A stretch of DNA of 62,001 nucleotides from positions 1 to 62,001 of the forward strand of contig CAKPZX010000003.1 in NCBI GenBank assembly GCA_934215455.1, in the 5' to 3' direction. This DNA is from an uncultured Streptococcus sp. (lineage in GTDB: Bacteria > Bacillota > Bacilli > Lactobacillales > Streptococcaceae). The notes under the pieces were generated by a model that was given only the letters and a program-made list of their open reading frames with translations, made no database searches and was not told the DNA's origin. This document shows, in pieces, positions 50,110 to 58,307 of the stretch. The position numbers and the translations under genes are program-made. Position 1 is the first letter of the stretch. Every line of letters begins with the position of its first letter.

Positions 50110-50400
50110 ATGAAAGCTAAAAAAATTATTTTGTCTAGTCTGGCTGTAGCAAGTGCAGGAGCTCTTGCGGCCGGTGTTTATAAAATTGCCAAAGATCAAA
50201 AGCGTCTCCGTACCCAAGAAGAGTTGGTAGCAGAAGTACGGGAGCAAATGGAAGCCATGGGGACGATTGCGACCCTGTATGTGGAACTCTACGAGTCTAG
50301 TGAAGAGCGCTTAGTAGGTGGTGTCATTTTTGAAGATGAGCGCCATTACCGCTTTGTCTATGAGGATGGTCTCTTGCATTATGAAGAGGAAAAACTATGA
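50110..50400 (+). CDS. DUF4651 family small protein
   Basis: A 96-residue protein with an N-terminal hydrophobic helix (about 5-24, IILSSLAVASAGALAAGVY) and a soluble acidic tail, matching streptococcal DUF4651 proteins. No function is known. There is no ribosome binding site and the promoter ends eight bases before the ATG, so its mRNA is probably leaderless. It overlaps the thioredoxin-like gene by four bases. Confidence 0.8.
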   Translation: MKAKKIILSSLAVASAGALAAGVYKIAKDQKRLRTQEELVAEVREQMEAMGTIATLYVELYESSEERLVGGVIFEDERHYRFVYEDGLLHYEEEKL

Positions 50401-50714
50401 TTACACCAAATTCTCTAGAAGAAATTGCTTCATATGTAGAGCAAGAGGGCAAGAAAGTGTTTGTCTTTTCAGCAGATTGGTGTGGGGATTGCCGTTACCT
50501 CAAGCCTTTTTTGCCGGAGATTGAAGCTGAAAATCCTGAATTTACCTTTATCTTGATTGACCGAGATGCCTATATGGATCTGGCGAAAGTCTGGGATGTT
50601 TATGGGATCCCAAGTTTGGTGGTTCTGGAAAAGGATAAGGAAATCGGTCGGTTTGTCAATCGGGATCGGAAAACCAAAGCGCAGATTACAGCATTCTTAG
50701 CAGGATTAAAATAG
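50397..50714 (+). CDS. Thioredoxin family protein
   Basis: A 105-residue thioredoxin fold with the active site WCGDC (Cys29, Cys32) instead of the classic WCGPC, plus the cis-proline loop YGIPSLV. It is cytoplasmic, with no signal peptide. It could be a thiol-disulfide reductase of low-molecular or protein disulfides. ATGA overlap with the upstream gene shows co-translation. Confidence 0.9.
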   Translation: MITPNSLEEIASYVEQEGKKVFVFSADWCGDCRYLKPFLPEIEAENPEFTFILIDRDAYMDLAKVWDVYGIPSLVVLEKDKEIGRFVNRDRKTKAQITAFLAGLK

Positions 50715-50723
50715 GAGAAAATC

Positions 50724-51350
50724 ATGATTGTAACATACAACAAAGAACAAGTCGGCGATGTATTGATGCTGACCTTGAAAAATAGTGGGGAAGCTAAGCT
50801 CACGGTGGAGAGAAAAGGAAAAGTGGCTCGCGTTTACCGTGAGGACAACCAAGAAACCGTTGCCTGGAATATCTTTGATGCCTCATCTTTCTTCGCCATC
50901 GAAGGCAAGGGCCAAGTCTTTTTGACAGATGAGCAAGTAGCTCGTTTGAACCAAGAATTGGAAAGAGAAGGCTTCGCAGAACGTTTGGTCAACGATCGGG
51001 AACCAAAATTTGTGGTGGGAGAAATCCTTGAAATGGTGGCCCATCCAGATAGTGACCACTTGAATATCTGCCAAGTAGCAGTTGGAGTAGATAAGACGGT
51101 TCAGATCGTAGCAGGGGCTCCAAATGCGCGGGTGGGTCTAAAGACCATTGTCGCTCTTCCAGGTGCCATGATGCCGGATGGTAGCTTGATTTTCCCAGGG
51201 GCCCTTCGTGGAGAAAAAAGCTATGGGATGATGTGCAGTCCGCGTGAATTGCACTTGCCAAATGCTCCTCAAAAACGAGGCATTATTGAATTGGATGATA
51301 CAGAAGTAGCAGGGACACCTTTTGATCCTGCTCGTCACTGGCACGAATAA
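50724..51350 (+). CDS. ytpR: YtpR-type tRNA-binding-domain protein
   Basis: A 208-residue protein of the YtpR family. Residues about 90-195 form an OB-fold tRNA-binding domain like that of PheT or MetRS (VVGEILEMVAHPDSDHLNICQV, YGMMCSPRELHLP). The N-terminal 90 residues are a DUF4479-type domain. It may bind tRNA or other RNA; the precise role is not established. It ends the three-gene operon before a terminator. Confidence 0.92.
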   Translation: MIVTYNKEQVGDVLMLTLKNSGEAKLTVERKGKVARVYREDNQETVAWNIFDASSFFAIEGKGQVFLTDEQVARLNQELEREGFAERLVNDREPKFVVGEILEMVAHPDSDHLNICQVAVGVDKTVQIVAGAPNARVGLKTIVALPGAMMPDGSLIFPGALRGEKSYGMMCSPRELHLPNAPQKRGIIELDDTEVAGTPFDPARHWHE

Positions 51351-51357
51351 AGAGAAG

Positions 51358-51388
51358 AATCTAGGATGTTTTGGATCCTAGATTTTTT
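51358..51388 (+). terminator. Terminator after ytpR
   Basis: Perfect 10-bp stem AATCTAGGAT / ATCCTAGATT followed by seven Ts. Confidence 0.93.
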
Positions 51389-51424
51389 TGATTTTGGTTT
51401 GTCACCTCCATTTTTTAAAATTTT

Positions 51425-51432
51425 TTCGAATA
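51425..51432 (+). promoter_or_regulatory. Combox (ComX promoter) of ssbB
   Basis: TTCGAATA preceded by a T-run, identical to the box before comGA, 19 bases before the next ATG and 12 before the AGGAGG site region. Confidence 0.85.
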
Positions 51433-51451
51433 AATAGATAGGAGGTAAATG

Positions 51452-51847
51452 ATGTATAATAAAGTTATTTTAATCGGTCGCCTGGTGGCGGCTCCAGAAT
51501 TGCATAAGACCAGCACAGACAAATCCGTTGCCCGAGTGACCGTTGCGGTCAATCGTCGCTACAAGGATCAAAACGGGGAGCGAGAGACTGATTTTGTCAA
51601 TGTCGTTGTCTGGGGGAAATTGGCTGAAACCATGGCTAGTTATGCCAGCAAAGGGAGTTTGATCTCTTTGGATGGAGAGATTCGGACGCGCCGCTACGAG
51701 AAAAATGGCGTCATGCAGTATGTGACAGAGGTCCTCTGCCAAAGTTTTCAGTTATTAGAGAGCCGCGCTCAGCGAGCGATGCGTGAAAATGGTGGAACGG
51801 GAGATTTAGCCGACATCATCTTAGAGGAGGAAGATCTTCCCTTTTAG
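51452..51847 (+). CDS. ssbB: Competence-induced single-stranded DNA-binding protein SsbB
   Basis: A 131-residue SSB with an OB-fold (YNKVILIGRL...GSLISLDGEIRTRRYEKNG) and the acidic C-terminal tip EEEDLPF. The short length without a long linker, the combox and the close match to the pneumococcal protein mark it as the competence-specific SsbB, which protects incoming single strands. The start is taken at the second ATG (51452), six bases from AGGAGG. Confidence 0.95.
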   Translation: MYNKVILIGRLVAAPELHKTSTDKSVARVTVAVNRRYKDQNGERETDFVNVVVWGKLAETMASYASKGSLISLDGEIRTRRYEKNGVMQYVTEVLCQSFQLLESRAQRAMRENGGTGDLADIILEEEDLPF

Positions 51848-51859
51848 AAACAAAAAAAG

Positions 51860-51890
51860 AAAGCTGGTTCGTTTATAGACCAGCTTTTTT
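51860..51890 (+). terminator. ssbB terminator
   Basis: Nine-bp stem AAAGCTGGT / ACCAGCTTT followed by Ts. Confidence 0.93.
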
Positions 51891-52036
51891 GATACTTGCT
51901 AGGGATTTCATTCGGGAACGACTCTTTTTAAAATGAATCAAATAAATGCATCTGTACAATAAAAGCCAGCACTTTTCTTGAAAAAGTAGTAAAATAAAGT
52001 AATATATATTCAAAATTTTCAGAAAAGGAACGGAGT

Positions 52037-53020
52037 TTGAAGGGGAAAGAAGAAAGAAAAGAACTGTTAAAATGGCTGATAAAACGGGTTCTACTGGTGA
52101 TTCCAGTGACCTGCATCCTCTTGTGGATCTATGCCGTTTGTCAAACCAGTAGCATCAAGGATCAGACCAAGATCGGTGTCACCTATATGACCATGAACAA
52201 TGAGTTCTATAAAAGTATTCATTCGGAAATAAGTCGAATTGCCGATGAGAAAGGGGCTCTTGTTTATGTCCGAGATCCAGAATTGGACGAAAAAAGGCAG
52301 AGCCAGCAGATCGATGATTTTTGCGCTCAAAAGGTAAATGTGATTGTGATTAATCCGGTTAAAGGGGATAGTCAGCCCATTTTAAGAGCTCTTAAAAAAG
52401 CTAGAAAACAAGGAATTAAGATCATTGCAGTTGATACCCAGCTCAAGCATTTTAAGCCGGATGCCAGCATTGTCTCTGATAACTACCAGGCAGGAGTCTT
52501 GATGGCGAAAGAGCTGATGAAACGCTCCTCAAATGCTCGGATTCTTCTCTTGGAGCACAAAGGGACTGTTTCAGCAGATACGCGGATTCAGGGATTTAAG
52601 GATACCATCAAAGGACATGGGTCTTATGAGATTATCTCGGAACTAGAAACCAAGGGTCAGACGGAGATCGCCATGCCCGCTGTCCGTAAGTTTTTGCAGT
52701 CAGGGGGGAATGTCGATACTCTAGTCGCCTTGAATGACCGTTCAGCTATAGGAGCTTTAGCGGCGATCAAGGAGCAAGGAATCACGCATCCCATTGCGAT
52801 CTATGGGATTGATGGCTCACCAGATATGAAAGCCTTGCTGCACTCGACAGATGATGTTGTAGGAACCGTTGCCCAGTCTCCGTTGAAGATGGGAGACCGT
52901 GTGATGGAGGTCATCCAAGATATGACGGCTGGGAAGAGCTACCAAAAAGAGATAACCATTCCGGTTCAAATGATGACAAAGGAAAACATCGATCACTTTG
53001 ATGTGAATGGGTGGCAGTAA
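52037..53020 (+). CDS. Membrane-tethered sugar-binding protein (RbsB/LacI-type fold)
   Basis: A 327-residue periplasmic-binding-protein type I domain (KIGVTYMTMNNEFYKSI..., IIAVDTQL, ALNDRSAIGALAAI, VGTVAQSP) behind one N-terminal membrane helix (about 14-36). No lipobox is present, so it stays anchored by the helix. It starts at TTG 52037 after AAAGGAACGGAG. It has no transporter partner. Overlap of its stop with the kinase ATG (TAATG) indicates a sensory role: it should bind a sugar outside the cell and signal to the adjacent kinase. Confidence 0.85.
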   Translation: MKGKEERKELLKWLIKRVLLVIPVTCILLWIYAVCQTSSIKDQTKIGVTYMTMNNEFYKSIHSEISRIADEKGALVYVRDPELDEKRQSQQIDDFCAQKVNVIVINPVKGDSQPILRALKKARKQGIKIIAVDTQLKHFKPDASIVSDNYQAGVLMAKELMKRSSNARILLLEHKGTVSADTRIQGFKDTIKGHGSYEIISELETKGQTEIAMPAVRKFLQSGGNVDTLVALNDRSAIGALAAIKEQGITHPIAIYGIDGSPDMKALLHSTDDVVGTVAQSPLKMGDRVMEVIQDMTAGKSYQKEITIPVQMMTKENIDHFDVNGWQ

Positions 53021-54336
53021 TGAGAAAATTTAGAGGTGTGAGATACAGTTTGGCCATTCTGATGGTCGTGAATTTTATCGCTGTGATGCTCAACAGTATC
53101 ATCTATCTTCAAGCAACCAACTATATCATTGCCCAACGACAAGCCTCCCTATTAGTAGAACGTTTAGAGCGTATTCCTTTTGCGCCCTCTACAACTTTTT
53201 GGTTGTCTGCGCTCTTATTTGCTGGAATTGCCTTGATCTCCATGAGTCGTTACCGGTCTCAAACGAGTCGATGGTCCATTTTTGATAAGTGGAACATTCT
53301 GGAGATCCTCCTGATGTTGCTCTTGATGTGGGTCCAAAATGTAGCTTATAACGGGCTGATTCTCTTGGTTTTTGCGGATATCTTCTATGGTTCCAAAGAG
53401 TTGAATACCAAGCGAGACCGCAAGTATTGGTTTGCCTTTATCCTAGTAAGTTTCTTGATTCTACTTGTGACCAATTCAGACGTCTTTTCGCTTTTCTTTC
53501 CGATACCTTCTCTGGATGTCTATATTCATTTTTATCCTGCCTCCATTCGGATTCTGGCCTTTTTCTTAAAGAATTCCCTCTATGCCTTGAATATGGTGCT
53601 CTTCATTATTTCGCTTTTGTTCTATATTATGAATGTTCTTGCGGAAAACCACGAAGTAGAAGAAGAGTTGGCCATGGTTTCGAAGGTCAATACGGAGTTG
53701 AACAACTATATGGCCTTGTCTGAGAAGATTGCAGAAGATCGGGAGCGCAAGCGGATTGCTCGGGAGATTCACGATACCTTGGGGCATGCGCTAACAGGGA
53801 TCTCGGCAGGCTTAGATGCTGTCGGAGTCTTGATTGATATCGATCCCAATCGGGCAAAAGAGCAGGTGAAAAGCGTATCAGAAGTGGTCCGTGAAGGAAT
53901 CCAGGATGTGAGGGGCTCTCTCAACCGACTCCGTCCAGGTGCCCTTGAGGGACGAACCCTCAAAGATGCTTTGGAAAAGATGATCCGCGAGTACCAGACA
54001 CTTTCCAACTTGCAGGTTGATTTACACTATGAATGGGTCGATGTCGATATGGACGTCATGATTGAAGATACGATCTTTCGTGTGATCCAAGAGTCTATGA
54101 CTAATGCGGTTCGCCACGGTCATGCCAGTCAGATGAGCCTTCATTTTTTTGAGAATGAAGAAGATTATCTGATCGAGTTACAGGACAATGGGGTTGGGTT
54201 TGAAACCTTGACCTATGGCTATGGGCTCAAGCAGATGATGGAGCGCATTTCTATCCTAGGAGGACAGATCCAATTTGAAAGCCGCGATGGATTTTTCACG
54301 CGCATCAGTTTACCGAAATATAAAGAAGGGAGATAG
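53020..54336 (+). CDS. NarL-group sensor histidine kinase
   Basis: About 438 residues from the ATG at 53020, overlapping the preceding stop by one base. Five to six membrane helices fill residues 8-215 with little extracellular sequence, so it needs an external sensing partner. A short coiled coil leads to the HisKA_3 box RIAREIHDTLGHALTG with His251. The ATPase domain has ESMTNAVRHGHA, DNGVGF and YGLKQM. It is expected to phosphorylate the LuxR-type regulator next to it. Confidence 0.92.
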   Translation: MRKFRGVRYSLAILMVVNFIAVMLNSIIYLQATNYIIAQRQASLLVERLERIPFAPSTTFWLSALLFAGIALISMSRYRSQTSRWSIFDKWNILEILLMLLLMWVQNVAYNGLILLVFADIFYGSKELNTKRDRKYWFAFILVSFLILLVTNSDVFSLFFPIPSLDVYIHFYPASIRILAFFLKNSLYALNMVLFIISLLFYIMNVLAENHEVEEELAMVSKVNTELNNYMALSEKIAEDRERKRIAREIHDTLGHALTGISAGLDAVGVLIDIDPNRAKEQVKSVSEVVREGIQDVRGSLNRLRPGALEGRTLKDALEKMIREYQTLSNLQVDLHYEWVDVDMDVMIEDTIFRVIQESMTNAVRHGHASQMSLHFFENEEDYLIELQDNGVGFETLTYGYGLKQMMERISILGGQIQFESRDGFFTRISLPKYKEGR

Positions 54337-54338
54337 AG

Positions 54339-55025
54339 ATGGTGATAAAAGTAATGGTGGCAGATGACCAGGCCTTGATTCGAGAATCTCTGAAAATTAT
54401 TTTGTCAGCCCACCCCGATATCGAAGTGGTGGCCACGGTGGAAGATGGGAATCACGTCTTGTCTAGCATTCCGCAGACACATCCTGACCTGATCTTAATG
54501 GATATTCGGATGCCAGGCATGGATGGGGTTTTGGCGACAAAAGAAGTCAAAGAACACTATCCGGATATCAAAATTATTATTTTAACGACCTTTGACGATG
54601 ATGAATTTATCTATAGTGCACTCAAGTATGGTGCTTCAGGTTATCTTTTAAAGGGAGCCTCGACAGAGGAACTCTATGAAGCGATTAAGGTGGTGTATCA
54701 AGGCGGAGCCATGATCAACCCGAATATCGCTAGTAAAGTCTTTCAAATTTTCTCACAAATGGCCAAAACCAACTTCTCTATTGCTGTGGATGAGGACAAT
54801 GTCAAGGATTTGAGCACGACGGAATGGCGCATTATCCAAGAAGTCGGCTATGGGGAATCCAATAAAGAAATTGCGGCCAAACTCTTCTTATCAGAAGGAA
54901 CCGTGCGCAACTACTTATCAACGATTTTGGCGAAATTAAACCTACGAGATCGAACGCAATTAGCGATCTGGTCAGTCCAAACAGGAGTGACGAGACGTGA
55001 TTTTTCTAAAGGAAATACAGAATGA
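54339..55025 (+). CDS. NarL/LuxR family response regulator
   Basis: A 228-residue regulator with a receiver domain (phospho-acceptor Asp55 in LMDIRMPGMDG, conserved Lys at KGAS) and a C-terminal LuxR helix-turn-helix (ESNKEIAAKLFLSEGTVRNYLSTIL). It overlaps the downstream binding protein by four bases. The PTS promoter region 1.3 kb downstream carries dyads that could be its target. Confidence 0.93.
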   Translation: MVIKVMVADDQALIRESLKIILSAHPDIEVVATVEDGNHVLSSIPQTHPDLILMDIRMPGMDGVLATKEVKEHYPDIKIIILTTFDDDEFIYSALKYGASGYLLKGASTEELYEAIKVVYQGGAMINPNIASKVFQIFSQMAKTNFSIAVDEDNVKDLSTTEWRIIQEVGYGESNKEIAAKLFLSEGTVRNYLSTILAKLNLRDRTQLAIWSVQTGVTRRDFSKGNTE

Positions 55026-56320
55026 AATTGAAGCGAAAGCATCTTTGTTGGGGGATCGGTCTCCTTGTTGCGCTCTGTACGAGCGCGGGTTTCTATTGGT
55101 GGAAACAGCAACCGACCGTACTCCATATCGGCGTTTATGCAGGTTCTAGCTGGGATGTGCCGACCAGTCAACGTTCCCATGCCTTAGATCGTGCGATTCA
55201 AAAATTTGAAAAATCCCATCCCCACGTCCGTGTAGAGTATGAAAACGGGATTCCGCAGTCGGATTATTCAGACTGGCTCTCTGAAAAGATTGTCTCAGGA
55301 AAGACGCCGGATGTGTTTATGGTCTCTGAGCAAGATCTTTCCTTATTAGCTGCGCGGGGTGTGCTAGAAAAGTTAAACGGCTATATGGATCGAAAAGATC
55401 AAGCTGCCTTTTATCCCGTTGCCTTTGAATCCGGTGTCTATCAGGGGCAAACCTATGCCTTACCTTATGAAAGCAATCCGATTTTGATGTGTGTCAATAA
55501 AGATCTCTTGGATAAAGAAGGCATCGCGGTTCCCAAAGAAGGATGGACCCTTGAAGAGTTCTATACGATTTGCAAGAAACTAACCAAAGATACCAATGGG
55601 GATGGGCAATTGGACCAATTTGGGAGTACAGAATACACCTGGAAAGAAGCCTTGGCGGCAAATGGAGGTCATCTCTTCCAAGGAGGTATGCTCAAGCTGA
55701 CAGCTCCAGAAGTGAAAGAGTCTTTGACTTTTCTGCAAAAATTGGAAGATCTAAATAAAAATTACAAGGTGAGCTCTAAAGATTTTGACCAGGGGAAAGT
55801 CGCCTTCTATCCCATGACCTTGGCCCAATATCGGACCTATAAACCTTATCCCTACCACGTTTCTAAATATTCAAACTTTACCTGGACCTGTATCCCGATG
55901 CCTGCTAAGTCAAAATCGACCAAGGCAACCTTGGTCACGACGACTTCTTTTGCTATGTCAGCTCGAAGTTCTCATTCCAAGTTGGCTTGGGAACTGATGC
56001 AAGTTTTGACAGAGGATCCAGACATTCAACAAACCCTCTTTGCTCAATCCCAAGGGATCTCTGTCATGCCACAGGTAGTCAAGAGTCGCTCTAGTAAAGA
56101 CCTTCTGCAGGTGGATGATTTTGGAACATATTCCTTGACCAATCAGACCTTGAACCGCATCATGGAACAAGCTGTTGAAAGTAGTCCGAAAAATGTCTCA
56201 AAAGAGGTGTTAGAAAAGCTAGACTACTTGATTGGTAATGCCTTGCGCGATCAGGATGTCGAGAACCGTTTGCCTCAAATTCAGAGGGAGATTGAAAGTA
56301 GTCTACAGGTAGGAGTTTAG
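55022..56320 (+). CDS. Membrane-tethered ABC-type solute-binding protein (family 1)
   Basis: A 432-residue family-1 extracellular solute-binding protein (VLHIGVYAGSSWDVP, FEKSHPHVRVEYE, TPDVFMVSEQDL). The N-terminus has one hydrophobic helix (about 8-27). The cysteine there does not sit in a lipobox (VALC has Leu before Cys), so anchoring by the helix is more likely. No permease or ATPase is linked. Together with the RbsB-like protein it encloses the two-component genes. It is probably a second ligand sensor for the kinase; import cannot be excluded. Confidence 0.85.
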   Translation: MKLKRKHLCWGIGLLVALCTSAGFYWWKQQPTVLHIGVYAGSSWDVPTSQRSHALDRAIQKFEKSHPHVRVEYENGIPQSDYSDWLSEKIVSGKTPDVFMVSEQDLSLLAARGVLEKLNGYMDRKDQAAFYPVAFESGVYQGQTYALPYESNPILMCVNKDLLDKEGIAVPKEGWTLEEFYTICKKLTKDTNGDGQLDQFGSTEYTWKEALAANGGHLFQGGMLKLTAPEVKESLTFLQKLEDLNKNYKVSSKDFDQGKVAFYPMTLAQYRTYKPYPYHVSKYSNFTWTCIPMPAKSKSTKATLVTTTSFAMSARSSHSKLAWELMQVLTEDPDIQQTLFAQSQGISVMPQVVKSRSSKDLLQVDDFGTYSLTNQTLNRIMEQAVESSPKNVSKEVLEKLDYLIGNALRDQDVENRLPQIQREIESSLQVGV

Positions 56321-56330
56321 AGTAAAATAA

Positions 56331-56366
56331 GATGGCATTTTGTCAAGTGACAGATGTCATTTTTTT
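56331..56366 (+). terminator. Terminator of the sensor operon
   Basis: Imperfect stem ATGGCATTTTGTCA / TGACAGATGTCAT followed by seven Ts, ten bases after the solute-binding protein stop. Confidence 0.75.
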
Positions 56367-56372
56367 ATTGCT

Positions 56373-56433
56373 AAATGTCATATTAGGAATGTGACATTTG
56401 ACAATGTAAAAACGCTTTCAAATAATCTACAAT
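56373..56433 (+). promoter_or_regulatory. Mannose-type PTS regulatory region: dyad, cre-like site, -10
   Basis: A perfect palindrome AAATGTCA (56373-56380) / TGACATTT (56392-56399) overlaps TTGACA (56398-56403). It is followed by TAAAAACGCTTTCA (56407-56420), a cre-like word, and TACAAT (56428-56433). The 24-base gap between TTGACA and TACAAT is too long for an ordinary promoter, suggesting an activator, likely the adjacent LuxR-type regulator, plus CcpA repression. Confidence 0.6.
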
Positions 56434-56460
56434 AGAGTCAAATAAAGGAGGCGTAGAAAA

Positions 56461-56898
56461 ATGAAATACCTCGTTTTGGTCAGTCATGGCGGACTGGCAG
56501 AAGGTCTAAAAACATCACTAGCCATGTTTGCTGGTGATAAGATGGATCAGGTCATCGCAGTTGGACTCAAAGAAGGAAAATCGGTCGATGACTTCGCAGT
56601 TGATTTCAGAGAGAGCATTTCAGGATTGACAGCTGATGATTCTGTTTTGGTCTTGGCAGATATCGTAGGTGGTAGTCCATTGACCACTGCAGCCACGGTT
56701 CTAGAAGAAGCTGGAAAGCTCGATGGAGCCTTGATCCTTGGTGGGATGAACCTTACCATGGCCTTGACGGCAGTTGTGATGAAGGATGTGTTGGATGGAG
56801 ACGATTTGTCAGCCACCATCTTATCAGAAGCACGATCTGCACTACAGCCTTTTGAAGTTTCAGCCACTAGTGCTGAAGAAGATGATGACGATATTTAA
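56461..56898 (+). CDS. PTS mannose/fructose/sorbose family IIA component
   Basis: A 145-residue IIA domain of the mannose (EII-Man) family. The phosphoryl-accepting His9 is in LVLVSHGGLAEG. GGSPLTTAA is the conserved second motif. It receives phosphate from HPr and passes it to IIB. It starts the IIA-IIB-IIC-IID operon, with an AGGAGG site. The transported sugar is not predictable from sequence. Confidence 0.93.
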   Translation: MKYLVLVSHGGLAEGLKTSLAMFAGDKMDQVIAVGLKEGKSVDDFAVDFRESISGLTADDSVLVLADIVGGSPLTTAATVLEEAGKLDGALILGGMNLTMALTAVVMKDVLDGDDLSATILSEARSALQPFEVSATSAEEDDDDI

Positions 56899-56912
56899 TA
56901 GGGAGGTACCTT

Positions 56913-57407
56913 ATGGTAGTAACATTTGTACGGATTGATGACCGCATGATTCACGGTCAGACAGTCACACGCTGGGCAAAGGAAAAACCATGTGATGGTT
57001 TGATTGCTGTAAACGATGCAGCGGCATCAAACAAGGTTTTGATCCAAGCTTACAAAGGCGCATCAGACAAGAAAACCTTTGTATGGACAAAGGAAGCCTT
57101 TAAAGAAAAATCAGCAAAAGTAACAGAATCAGATAGTCGTTACTTCTTGATCACCAAAAATCCAATCGATATGAAGGAAATTTTGGTCGACCAAGGGTTT
57201 GTCCCAGGTGATGTCAAAGAAATCATTGTTGGCCCTGCAAATGATCGTCCTGGAGCTGTAAAATTGGGAAATAACCAATCCATCACTCAGGAAGAAGCAG
57301 AAGCCTTCCAAGCCATTCAAGCAGCAGGCTACAAGGTGAAATTCCAATTGTTGCCAGATGTTTCCATCGGTTATTGGGATGATTTCAAATCAAAATTTGG
57401 TTTTTAA
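56913..57407 (+). CDS. PTS mannose family IIB component
   Basis: A 164-residue IIB domain, stand-alone rather than fused to IIA as in ManXAB. The active His14 is in VRIDDRMIHGQTVTRW. It transfers phosphate from IIA to the incoming sugar. A separate IIB of this kind is typical of amino-sugar or galactosamine-type and other accessory mannose-family PTS. Confidence 0.93.
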   Translation: MVVTFVRIDDRMIHGQTVTRWAKEKPCDGLIAVNDAAASNKVLIQAYKGASDKKTFVWTKEAFKEKSAKVTESDSRYFLITKNPIDMKEILVDQGFVPGDVKEIIVGPANDRPGAVKLGNNQSITQEEAEAFQAIQAAGYKVKFQLLPDVSIGYWDDFKSKFGF

Positions 57408-57463
57408 AACTAACAGTCTTATCTGTTAGGTAAATATATTTACAAACAAAAGGAGCGTTTGTT

Positions 57464-58306
57464 ATGACAATTTCATGGATTCAAGCAATCTTGCTTGGTA
57501 TTTTCGCCAGCTTGTCTTCAATGCCTGGTATGGGGGGTTCCAGTATCGGGAACTATACACTCGGTCGTCCTTTGATCGGTGGGTTGATTTCAGGTTTAAT
57601 TCTTGGAGATGTGACAACCGGTATTATGGTCGGGGTTGCCCTTCAAGTCGTTTATATCGCCTTGGTAACACCTGGCGGTACCGTATCTGCCGATGTGCGT
57701 GCCATCTCTTACATCGGTGTTCCTCTTGCTATCTTGTTTGTGCATGCCAACAACATCACAGATGAAGCTGGAATCGCCGCAGCTGCAGCTCCAATCGGTG
57801 CAGCCGTTGGGACAATCGGTACAGTTCTTTTCTACGGTACCGCTACTATGAACTTGGTATGGCAACACATTGGTTGGAAAGCCGTTGAAGAAGGAAACTT
57901 CAAAAAACTCTACGCAGTTGACTGGTTTTACCCTTGGATCTCTCACTTCCTCTTCTCTTTCCTTCCAACAATGATTATCACCAAATACGGTGAAAACATG
58001 GTTGATTTGATGAAACAATACCTTCCTATGGATGGTTACTGGATGAAAGCCCTCTTTACAGTCGGTGCTCTTCTCCCATGTGTCGGTATTGCCATCTTGT
58101 TGAAACAAATTGTTACAGAAGCAACTGACTTCATTCCATTCTTTGTTGGATTTACCTTGGCGAAATCTCTCGGATTGAACTTGGTATCCAGTGCCGTTGT
58201 TTCATTAATCTTTGCAGTAATCTACTATGAACTTGAAGTGATCAAATCGATGAAAGCTGCTCCAGCTGGAGTGGTGGACCTAGACGATGATGAGGAGGAT
58301 ATTTAA
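57464..58306 (+). CDS. PTS mannose family IIC component
   Basis: A 280-residue IIC membrane subunit with about seven to eight helices. It starts MTISWIQAILLGIFASL and contains the family stretch MPGMGGSSIGNYTLGRPLIG. With IID it forms the sugar channel. An AAAGGAG site lies upstream; the C-terminal tail is very acidic (DLDDDEEDI). Confidence 0.93.
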   Translation: MTISWIQAILLGIFASLSSMPGMGGSSIGNYTLGRPLIGGLISGLILGDVTTGIMVGVALQVVYIALVTPGGTVSADVRAISYIGVPLAILFVHANNITDEAGIAAAAAPIGAAVGTIGTVLFYGTATMNLVWQHIGWKAVEEGNFKKLYAVDWFYPWISHFLFSFLPTMIITKYGENMVDLMKQYLPMDGYWMKALFTVGALLPCVGIAILLKQIVTEATDFIPFFVGFTLAKSLGLNLVSSAVVSLIFAVIYYELEVIKSMKAAPAGVVDLDDDEEDI

Positions 58307-58307
58307 A

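Noticed and set aside
56398..56433. Sigma-54 (RpoN/ManR) promoter for the mannose-type PTS, as in Listeria and enterococci
   Set aside because: No TGGCAC-N5-TTGC element is present and no ManR-like activator is nearby; a sigma-A promoter aided by an activator fits better.
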